5,718 nt of DNA, taken from assembly GCA_031289975.1 (NCBI GenBank), contig JAITOM010000287.1:1-5718 (forward strand), given 5' to 3'. Source of the stretch: Methanobrevibacter sp. GTDB lineage: Archaea; Methanobacteriota; Methanobacteria; Methanobacteriales; Methanobacteriaceae. Positions 1-5,246 of this stretch are shown here, one piece after another; position 1 is the stretch's first letter, and every line of letters starts with the position of its first letter. The notes under the pieces were generated by a model. It made no database searches. It worked only from the letters and a program-made list of their open reading frames with translations, and had not been told where the DNA came from. The translations under genes and the position numbers were made by a program.

Positions 1-42
1 TTAAAAACGAAGATTCTCACATTAATAGATAAAGATATGCTT

Positions 43-76
43 GAGCGGCTTGTCATGAAAGTGACACGAGCCGTTC
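43..76 (+). ncRNA. Group II intron domain V (catalytic hairpin)
   Basis: A 34-nt hairpin with every hallmark of domain V. The lower helix pairs 43-50 with 69-76 and contains the catalytic triad A44-G45-C46, in which G45 pairs with U74 as a wobble. A two-nucleotide CG bulge at 67-68 follows. The upper helix pairs 51-56 with 61-66, and a GAAA tetraloop at 57-60 caps it. Domain V binds the catalytic metal ions of the ribozyme and is its most conserved part. The triad, bulge place, loop and total length agree together, so chance is very unlikely. Confidence 0.94.
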
Positions 77-79
77 TTA

Positions 80-114
80 GGAGAGGTTAGGAGGGAAACC
101 TCCTAATTTTATCC
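80..114 (+). ncRNA. Group II intron domain VI with bulged branch-point A111
   Basis: The hairpin has a perfect 8-bp distal stem, TTAGGAGG (87-94) with CCTCCTAA (99-106), closed by a GAAA loop (95-98). Below it come pairs 86-107, 85-108, 84-109 and 83-110 (three of them G-U wobbles), then an unpaired A111, then 82-112, 81-113 and 80-114. A bulged A beside G-U pairs, 7 nt before the intron end, is the expected branch site whose 2'-OH attacks the 5' splice site. In isolation the upper stem plus TTTT would look like an intrinsic terminator; its position 3 nt after domain V decides for domain VI. Confidence 0.88.
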
Positions 115-117
115 GAC

Positions 118-179
118 AAACTTTTATCGTCTGTTTTCAATTTTTCAATTGTGAAAATCCATGCTAATTTTACATTGCC
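118..179. repeat. Right part of an intergenic repeat element, cut by the intron (copy A)
   Basis: These 62 nt align without gaps to 2876-2937, the last 62 nt of the copy at 2793-2937, with 49 identities by hand count. The terminal arm is nearly the reverse complement of the left arm of that copy: read on the minus strand it begins GGCAATGTAAAATTAGCATG at 179. The left portion of the element is absent from the window, and the intron 3' end takes its place. The expected left 83 nt should lie beyond the intron's 5' end. Confidence 0.8.
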
Positions 180-307
180 ATATTAAGTACCAAACCAACT
201 TTTGATCTATACACTACTACGATGGATCCTCTGTCAAGATGATGGAAGATTTAAAAAAGAAGAATTTTTTTCCTTATTTTATTATAAAAAAAATAAGCAA
301 TAAATTT
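180..307. other. Gap between repeat remnant and adhesin stop codon
   Basis: No open reading frame or RNA gene is seen. The stretch 241-270 weakly resembles the left arm of the repeat elements (a GATGGAA then ATTTAAAA pattern as at 2642-2656), so it may be a decayed copy. The part next to the gene holds the probable adhesin terminator, annotated separately. Confidence 0.4.
251..297 (-). terminator. Probable transcription terminator of the adhesin-like gene
   Basis: Read on the minus strand just after the stop codon, an 8-bp hairpin CTTATTTT / AAAATAAG (297-290 with 280-273, 9-nt loop) is followed by a U-rich run, TTCTTCTTTTTT (264-253). Archaeal termination relies mainly on U-rich tracts, so the tract is the stronger signal and the hairpin may be incidental in such AT-rich DNA. 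Confidence 0.45.
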
Positions 308-2212
308 TTATTCAACATTTATTACTTCTAAAGCATTAGATTGAACTTTAGATATAGAATCACCAGAAGTACTATACTCCATGAATGATTTCATCACATT
401 AGGTTTAAATAATTTTGAAGTACTATCTGGGACTTTCACATGATTACCATCTTTATCATAAGCCCAAACCTCCACCAAGTACTGACCTTTCTCAGTTAAC
501 TGCCAGTGATAAGGATCACTAACTTTACCATTAAAAGACTTATGACCAGACGGTTGAATCGCACCACTTGGTGAAGTAACTTTAAATATGCAATAATCAT
601 CCTTAAGAGGAGTATCACCAATAGCTGTAGCAATACTATTAATCCAAGTACCTACATACACTTGACCTGATGGTTCATTCCTTAAACTTAAATCGTATCT
701 TGGATTATCAACAGTTACTGTTTGATTTACTATATCTGATGGATTATAATCATCATCACCATCAAAATTAGCAGTTACATTATATTCTCCAGCATATGAT
801 GGAGTAAAACTGTAATTAAACCCACCAGTACTATTAGTAGTGCAATTAACACTTATATTGATTTGACCAAGAGTATTAGTTATATTAACAGTCACATTCT
901 TATTGCTTAAACCGACATTGCTACTGTTTAGATTACCTGTAATATTAGTATCCTGACCAACAACAGCATTCTGTATAGTATTTAATGTAAGAGCAGTGTC
1001 TCCTTTTCCTACGGTTAAATTAATATTTAAATTTTCATTATCACAAATAGCTGTAAAATTATACTTACCAATATTATCTTTTAAAGTAGTACTCCATGGT
1101 TCTTTAGCATTCGACACATTAATTGAATCATTTAATTTGATTGTTGTATTAAAATCAGGTAATTCACTATTATTTTCACTGCTATTGGTATCGTTAAGAA
1201 CCATATTATAAGTTAAAGGAACAGGTAATGAACCACTCATTGTAGTATTATTTCTTGTATAGTTATCATTAGCAGATAATTGAATCACAAAATAGCTATT
1301 AGGAACAACACCAATTATACCTGCATTACTGATATTATTAGTACCCCACCAATTACAATCAGCATTAATCCCAGCACCAGCATTATTTAAACCATAATTT
1401 GTATTGTTAACTATCCTATTATAATTAATAGTAACATTACCACCACTATTACGAATACCATCACCAATATTACCAACAATATCACAACCAATCACACTAA
1501 AATTAAAATTTTTATTATAAATAGCACCAGTATTACCTGTGTTATTAATAAAACTACTATTACTCACACGAACATTAACACCAGCCCAAACATCAATAGC
1601 ACCACCATAACCAACATTTCCAGCAGCTGTGTTATTAATAAAACTACTATTACTCACACTAAGATTAGCACCATAATTCTCAATAGCACCACCATCATCA
1701 TGTGCTCTGTTATTAATAAAACGAGTATTACTCACACTAAAATTAACACCCTCATTATTATTATAAATAGCACCACCATAATCAGTAGATGTGTCGTTAA
1801 TAAAACTACTATTACTCACACTAAGATTAGCACCAGTATTATAAATACCACCACCATTATTATTATTACCTAATCCTCCTGTTATGGTTAAACCATCTAA
1901 TTTTACATTATTTGAGGTTATAATGAATATTCTGCCTTGACCTTCTGCATTAATAATTGGATTAGCATTAGAAGCAGCTTTAATAGTCACAGGTTTATTA
2001 ACAATAATATCGTGATTGCCAGTTCCATTGTAAGTTCCTTCAGTAAGCTCTATAATATCACTGTCACTAGCATCACCAATGGCTTTTTGTATACCACCAG
2101 CAGTATCTGGGGTCACAGTATGTGTACCTTCGTCGGCTTGTGTTGCATATAGTAGGCTCATTAAACCTATAAGAATCATTAACCCTAAAATTTTATTACT
2201 CTTCTTAATCAT
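308..2212 (-). CDS. Secreted adhesin-like protein: right-handed beta-helix plus Ig-like domains
   Basis: A 634-residue surface protein. Residues 1-26 are a signal peptide: KK at 3-4, a hydrophobic core at about 9-22, and cleavage probably after A23 or A26. Residues 30-295 look like a right-handed parallel beta-helix: an IQKAI...IIELTEGTY cap, then coils of 24-30 residues with the repeated pattern VSNSSFINN...GGAIYN (about 128-240), closing with ADCNWWG (284-290), a motif familiar in methanogen adhesin-like proteins. Residues 305-402 and 403-502 look like two Ig-like beta-sandwich modules; the second has the Y-x-V-x-A-x-F-x-G-D-x-x-Y-x-P ending (477-491) of that fold. Residues 505-605 form a further domain I do not recognise. 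N-x-S/T sequons are very abundant. No C-terminal membrane helix or sorting motif is present, so attachment to the wall is unexplained. The start is fixed by the signal peptide and a strong ribosome binding site. The adhesion role is inferred from architecture only; the ligand is unknown. Confidence 0.87.
   Translation of the reverse strand: MIKKSNKILGLMILIGLMSLLYATQADEGTHTVTPDTAGGIQKAIGDASDSDIIELTEGTYNGTGNHDIIVNKPVTIKAASNANPIINAEGQGRIFIITSNNVKLDGLTITGGLGNNNNGGGIYNTGANLSVSNSSFINDTSTDYGGAIYNNNEGVNFSVSNTRFINNRAHDDGGAIENYGANLSVSNSSFINNTAAGNVGYGGAIDVWAGVNVRVSNSSFINNTGNTGAIYNKNFNFSVIGCDIVGNIGDGIRNSGGNVTINYNRIVNNTNYGLNNAGAGINADCNWWGTNNISNAGIIGVVPNSYFVIQLSANDNYTRNNTTMSGSLPVPLTYNMVLNDTNSSENNSELPDFNTTIKLNDSINVSNAKEPWSTTLKDNIGKYNFTAICDNENLNINLTVGKGDTALTLNTIQNAVVGQDTNITGNLNSSNVGLSNKNVTVNITNTLGQINISVNCTTNSTGGFNYSFTPSYAGEYNVTANFDGDDDYNPSDIVNQTVTVDNPRYDLSLRNEPSGQVYVGTWINSIATAIGDTPLKDDYCIFKVTSPSGAIQPSGHKSFNGKVSDPYHWQLTEKGQYLVEVWAYDKDGNHVKVPDSTSKLFKPNVMKSFMEYSTSGDSISKVQSNALEVINVE
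1541..1821 (-). repeat. Four near-identical 29-bp repeats inside the adhesin gene
   Basis: Copies start at 1541, 1631, 1709 and 1793 (spacing 90, 78 and 84 bp, all multiples of three). The first two are identical over 29 bp, and the others differ at a few bases. They encode the VSNSSFINN core of successive beta-helix coils. In-frame recombination between them would add or remove whole coils of 26-30 residues. Confidence 0.8.
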
Positions 2213-2218
2213 TTATTT

Positions 2219-2225
2219 AACCTCC
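2219..2225 (-). promoter_or_regulatory. Ribosome binding site of the adhesin-like gene
   Basis: On the minus strand GGAGGTT lies 6 nt before the ATG at 2212. GGAGGT is a six-base match to the archaeal 16S 3' end and is the strongest translation signal in the window, which fixes the start. Confidence 0.85.
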
Positions 2226-2387
2226 ATTAAATAAATTCATTTTTTATTAAAAAATTGTATTAATTTATTAGTTATATTAATAAAAAAATAAAAAATTAAT
2301 TATAAGTTTTATTTAATAAAATATACAATAAATCAAAAAAAAAAATTAATTTTTTACTTTATGAAAAATATTATTTATTTTTACCCC

Positions 2388-2395
2388 TATTTAAA
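2388..2395 (-). promoter_or_regulatory. Candidate TATA box for the adhesin-like gene
   Basis: On the minus strand TTTAAATA matches the archaeal TATA consensus TTTAWATA exactly. Transcription would start near 2365, giving a leader of about 150 nt. The region is so AT-rich that other boxes are possible, such as the TTAATATA near 2280-2273 with a much shorter leader. Confidence 0.3.
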
Positions 2396-2440
2396 TGTTA
2401 CTATTTTGTTTTTAAAATCAGAAATTATTAAAATCCGTAT

Positions 2441-2500
2441 AATCAAATAAAATTCAATGAAAAGGATTAAAATCAAATAAAAGATAATGAAAAGATTTAA
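2441..2500. repeat. 30-bp tandem duplication
   Basis: 2441-2470 and 2471-2500 are head-to-tail copies agreeing at 25 of 30 positions, both beginning AATCAAATAA and sharing an AATGAAAAG block. The repeat lies upstream of the candidate adhesin promoter. No coding sense is apparent. Confidence 0.75.
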
Positions 2501-2510
2501 AAATTAATAA

Positions 2511-2546
<36 letters not shown>

Positions 2547-2627
2547 TTAATGAATAATTAGTCTTTTAATAAAAGAATAAAAACTATTTTATATTTATAG
2601 TAATATATAAAGGAAATAGTAATGATG

Positions 2628-2785
2628 GCTGTAAAAAAGAGGATGGAAATTTAAAACCCAAAATTTTGATTTTTAAAAAAAAAAAAAAAAAAAATTTAGA
2701 CCACTAATATAATAGTCATCGAATTTTTTTAAGCATACTTTCTTAATTTTTCAATTGGAAAATCCATGCTAATATTTATAGTACC
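2628..2785. repeat. Intergenic repeat element, copy E1
   Basis: About 158 bp, similar along its whole length to E2 (2793-2937). The shared order is: a GG...TGTAAAA...ATGGAAATTTAAAA left arm, CCAAAATTT, an A-rich tract, a TCATC then AATTTTT centre, TTAATTTTTCA, GAAAATCCAT, and a right end in TATAGTACC. It is longer than E2 mainly because of a run of 20 A (2675-2694). The left boundary is uncertain: sequence similar to the E1/E2 junction (ATATTTATAGTA then ATAAAGG) occurs at 2591-2613, so E1 may begin at 2612 or follow another decayed copy. No protein is encoded, which suits a non-autonomous, MITE-like element or a structured intergenic repeat. Confidence 0.72.
2675..2694. repeat. Homopolymer of 20 A inside E1
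   Basis: An uninterrupted A run at the position where E2 has only about eight A, so it probably arose by slippage within the element. Runs of this length are also prone to sequencing length error. Confidence 0.9.
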
Positions 2786-2814
2786 CTATAAAGGCAGTGT
2801 AAAATTAGCATGGA
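2763..2814. repeat. Inverted repeat across the E1/E2 junction
   Basis: TCCATGCTAAT (2763-2773) is the exact reverse complement of ATTAGCATGGA (2804-2814). Inside lies a second 7-bp stem, TTTATAG (2775-2781) with CTATAAA (2786-2792), around a TACC loop. It arises because the right arm of E1 and the left arm of E2 are inverted versions of one arm. It could fold as a hairpin in RNA or a cruciform in DNA. Confidence 0.8.
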
Positions 2815-2937
2815 AATTTAAAATCCAAAATTTAGTTTTTAGAGAAAAAAAATTTAACATCATATACAGATCATCAAATTTTTAGCCTATATTTTTAATT
2901 TTTCATTCGCGAAAATCCATTCTCTTTTTACAGTGCC
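2793..2937. repeat. Intergenic repeat element, copy E2 (inverted termini)
   Basis: 145 bp with imperfect terminal inverted repeats of about 22 bp: the left begins GGCAGTGTAAAA, and the right end read backwards begins GGCACTGTAAAA; both continue to an ATGGA. It is in the same orientation as E1 and as the remnant at 118-179. It is separated from E1 by CTATAAA. TATAAA also occurs 3 nt beyond its right end (2941-2946), which may be a target duplication or just AT-rich chance. No reading frame is present. Confidence 0.75.
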
Positions 2938-3054
2938 AATTATAAAAGAAATCTAATGAATCTTAAATAAGTTTAAAAAAAGAATCATAATCATTTAATT
3001 GGAAAAATAAGCATAATTAATAAGTTATAGGATTATGCCATGGACTCTATAATT

Positions 3055-3062
3055 TTTATATA
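3055..3062 (+). promoter_or_regulatory. Candidate TATA box of the hemB-RaSEA operon
   Basis: TTTATATA is an exact fit to the archaeal TATA consensus. Transcription would begin near 3085, leaving a leader of about 85 nt. A second AT-rich candidate around 3090-3108 would give a shorter leader. Confidence 0.4.
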
Positions 3063-3158
3063 ATTAAATAATAGATATTTTAAAAGGAATAATATATTTA
3101 AAAAATATAATAATTACATTTATTAAATTATTATTAAACAATTAATTAATATTTCAAA

Positions 3159-3163
3159 AGGTG
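3159..3163 (+). promoter_or_regulatory. Ribosome binding site of hemB
   Basis: AGGTG ends 5 nt before the ATG at 3169 and pairs with the archaeal anti-Shine-Dalgarno sequence. It supports this ATG over the internal Met at codon 8. Confidence 0.65.
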
Positions 3164-3168
3164 CTTTA

Positions 3169-4143
3169 ATGAGCTTTCCAAGAACAAGAATGAGAAGGTT
3201 GCGAAAATCTCCTGAAATTAGAAAGATAATTCAAGAAACTAAAGTTAATAAAGAAGATTTAATACAGCCAATTTTTATTAAAGAAAGATTAAAAAATGGT
3301 CAAAAAGAATCAATACCAACAATGCCTAATGAATATCGTTATTCAATTGATGATGGAGTTTTATTTGGAAAAGAACTTGAAGAAAAAGGATTAAATTCAG
3401 TGATTGTATTTGGTATACCTATAAAATCTAATAAGGATGAATTAGGCTCTTCTGCCTATGATAAAAATGGTATTGTTCAAAAAACCATAAGAAAGCTTAA
3501 AGAAGAAACAAATCTTCTTGTAATAAGTGATGTTTGTTTATGTCAATACACAAGTCATGGACACTGTGGAATAGTGGATGGAAATAAAATATTAAACGAT
3601 GAAACATTAAAATACTTATCTAAAGTTGCTATATCTCATAGTGAAGCTGGTGTAGATATTATAGCTCCTTCAGATATGATGGATGGAAGAATTCTAGCTA
3701 TTAGAGATGGATTAGATAATGCTGGATTTGAAGATGTTGCAATCATGTCCTACTCTGCTAAATATGCTTCTTCATTTTATCATCCATTTAGAGATGCTGT
3801 ATCCTCTGCTCCATCATTTGGAAATAGAAAAACTTATCAGATGGATCCTTCAAATGCATGTGAAGCTATTAGAGAGGCTGAATTAGATTTACTTGAAGGT
3901 GCAGATATTTTAATGGTAAAACCTGCTTTAGCATATTTAGATATTATTAAATCACTGAAGGATAACTTTAATCTTCCAATAGCTACATACAATGTAAGCG
4001 GAGAATATTCAATGTTAAAGGCTGGTATTGAAAAAGGTTATTTGACTGAAGATGCCATCATGGAGACTTTAATATCTATTAAAAGAGCAGGGGCAGATTT
4101 AATCCTAAGTCACTTCACTAAAGATGTTTTAGATAAGTTATAA
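3169..4143 (+). CDS. hemB: Porphobilinogen synthase (5-aminolevulinate dehydratase)
   Basis: A cytosolic enzyme of 324 residues, the usual family length. It condenses two 5-aminolevulinate molecules to porphobilinogen, the first shared pyrrole of tetrapyrrole synthesis; in a methanogen this feeds coenzyme F430 and cobamides. Seen: the N-terminal R-x-R-R-L-R segment (7-12); the zinc cysteines C123, C125 and C133 in [14 protein letters not shown]; the two Schiff-base lysines K198 (SAKYASSFY) and K251 ([10 protein letters not shown]); R208 in the lid segment; [11 protein letters not shown] (223-233); and YNVSGEYSM (274-282) with the substrate-contact serine. The CxC...C pattern marks the zinc-dependent type. 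Two spots differ from the motifs I remember: His205 where Gly is usual (FYGPFR), and His315 where the C-terminal Tyr (T-Y-F) is usual. The chain is otherwise intact. It is first in a probable operon with RaSEA. Confidence 0.96.
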   Translation: MSFPRTRMRRLRKSPEIRKIIQETKVNKEDLIQPIFIKERLKNGQKESIPTMPNEYRYSIDDGVLFGKELEEKGLNSVIVFGIPIKSNKDELGSSAYDKNGIVQKTIRKLKEETNLLVISDVCLCQYTSHGHCGIVDGNKILNDETLKYLSKVAISHSEAGVDIIAPSDMMDGRILAIRDGLDNAGFEDVAIMSYSAKYASSFYHPFRDAVSSAPSFGNRKTYQMDPSNACEAIREAELDLLEGADILMVKPALAYLDIIKSLKDNFNLPIATYNVSGEYSMLKAGIEKGYLTEDAIMETLISIKRAGADLILSHFTKDVLDKL

Positions 4144-4172
4144 TTTAAATTATAGGATATTGTGTTGTTTAA

Positions 4173-5246
4173 ATGGAAATTCAAGAGTTAAATAAGGAAA
4201 TAAGAACACGATCATTTGAAAAAATGAAAACCCGAAGTCCTAAGCAGTTAACTACAAGTTGGTATCAAGATGACCTTCTTTACTCAGGAGTTGGAAAAAA
4301 TATATTTATAATAATACCTACTATTGGATGTTCATGGGCATTAGGAGATAGTGGAGGATGCACTATGTGTAGTTATATTTCTGATTCATTTTTAGAACCT
4401 GTAGATGCTGATGAAATCTTTAAGTTATTTGTGAATGAATTTGAGAAATATGATTTAACTGAAAATATTGGTGTGAAGATATTTGCTTCAGGTAGTTTTC
4501 TAAATCCTATTGAAGTTCCTGTCATTGCAAGAGATAAGATTTTAAGATATTTATCTCAAAAAGAATATGTTACTGAAGTTATAGTTGAGTCACGACCAGA
4601 ATATATTAAAGAAGATGTTTTAAAAGATGTTTTTTCACATTTAGGAGATAAATTATTTGAAGTAAGTATTGGATTAGAAACATCCAATGATTTTACAAGA
4701 GAAGAGAAAATCAATAAAGGATTTAGTAAAGAAGACTTTGAAAAAAGTGTTAAAATAATAAAATCATTGAAAAATAGCTATAATATAAATTCTAAGGCAT
4801 ATATATTAGTTAAACCCATATTAACAAATGAAAATGAAGCTATTGAAGAAGCTATTGAAACTTCTAAGTATTGTGAAAAAATTGGGGTGGATAGAATATC
4901 TTTTACACCCACTACAATACATAAAGGAACTTTAGTAGAGCAATTATGGAAAAGAGGTAGTTATCAACCCTCATGGATATGGAGTGTGGTTGAAATAATA
5001 AATGAAACAAGAAAAAATATAAGCATTCCTTCATTTATGGATACTTCTGGATTTGGGTCAAGACGAGGTCCATACAATTGTAAAAAGTGTAATAAAATCT
5101 TAAAAAATGTTATAATTGAATCAAATCTTAAACAAAGTTTAATTGAAGACATTGATTGTGAATGTAAACTACATTGGATTGCTGATAAAAAATCATCTAA
5201 TCTAAATTATTCAAAAACAAGAATCAAACATTTACCACTCATTTAA
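4173..5246 (+). CDS. RaSEA: Archaeosine biosynthesis radical SAM protein RaSEA
   Basis: A 357-residue radical SAM enzyme of the TIGR01210 family. Known for the family: with ArcS, which puts lysine onto preQ0 at position 15 of tRNA, RaSEA splits the lysine adduct to leave the formamidine of archaeosine. Seen: a 4Fe-4S motif C53-x9-C63-x2-C66, the Elp3-like spacing, followed by SY; SAM-site segments GSFLNP (107-112), ESRPEY (139-144) and GLETSND (167-173); RISFTPTTIHKGT (241-253); and a C-terminal cysteine set, CKKC (303-306) and DCEC (328-331), perhaps a metal site. The ATG is the first possible start because a stop codon directly precedes it in frame. It lies 29 nt after hemB with only a weak, distant AGGAT (4154-4158), so translation may depend on hemB. 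ArcS is not in the window. Confidence 0.92.
   Translation: MEIQELNKEIRTRSFEKMKTRSPKQLTTSWYQDDLLYSGVGKNIFIIIPTIGCSWALGDSGGCTMCSYISDSFLEPVDADEIFKLFVNEFEKYDLTENIGVKIFASGSFLNPIEVPVIARDKILRYLSQKEYVTEVIVESRPEYIKEDVLKDVFSHLGDKLFEVSIGLETSNDFTREEKINKGFSKEDFEKSVKIIKSLKNSYNINSKAYILVKPILTNENEAIEEAIETSKYCEKIGVDRISFTPTTIHKGTLVEQLWKRGSYQPSWIWSVVEIINETRKNISIPSFMDTSGFGSRRGPYNCKKCNKILKNVIIESNLKQSLIEDIDCECKLHWIADKKSSNLNYSKTRIKHLPLI

Larger units (their letters stand above)
1..117 (+). mobile_element. Group II intron, 3' end (partial; continues left of the window)
   Basis: The last part of a self-splicing, retrotransposable group II intron. Seen in sequence: a complete domain V (43-76), a 3-nt linker TTA, and domain VI (80-114) with an unpaired adenosine at 111 that sits at -7 from the proposed 3' splice site between C117 and A118. 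The intron ends in AC, fitting the family rule of AY. The boundary has independent support: homology to an intergenic repeat element (compare 2876-2937) begins exactly at 118. Domains I-IV and any intron-encoded reverse transcriptase/maturase would lie to the left and cannot be seen. Positions 1-42 would be the 3' strand of domain IV and the J4/5 linker; I see no convincing coding end there. The bulged A implies branching (lariat) ability. The structural class cannot be assigned from this piece. Confidence 0.9.
2938..3168 (+). other. hemB upstream region
   Basis: AT-rich spacer without an open frame. It contains TTTAATTGGAAAA near 2995-3007, resembling the right part of the repeat elements and perhaps a decayed third copy, then the hemB promoter and leader. 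A broken dyad TTATAG (3025-3030) / CTATAA (3047-3052) lies just upstream of the TATA box, with a CCATGG between its halves. Confidence 0.4.

Noticed and set aside
1..90. Open frame on the plus strand ending at 88-90, possible tail of a gene
   Set aside because: It runs through domain V and into domain VI. Intron-encoded proteins normally end before domain V, and the 29 residues match nothing I know.
87..110. Intrinsic terminator (8-bp GC-rich stem, GAAA loop, TTTT)
   Set aside because: It follows a canonical group II domain V by 3 nt and extends downward with a bulged A at the branch position, so domain VI explains more of the sequence.
996..1211. 71-codon plus-strand open frame
   Set aside because: It lies opposite the adhesin-like gene, has no ribosome binding site I trust, and is explained by the composition of that gene.
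1937..2152. 71-codon plus-strand open frame
   Set aside because: It lies opposite the N-terminal part of the adhesin-like gene, with no sign of independent coding.
2623..2653. Short open frame ATGATGGCTGTAAAA... in E1
   Set aside because: Only about ten codons, inside a repeat arm, and not kept in E2.
2787..2946. TATAAA target-site duplication flanking E2
   Set aside because: The right copy is 3 nt away from the element end and the motif is common in this AT-rich DNA, so it is not solid proof of transposition.
4964..5152. 62-codon minus-strand open frame
   Set aside because: It is antisense to the cysteine-rich end of RaSEA, whose motifs confirm the plus-strand frame.
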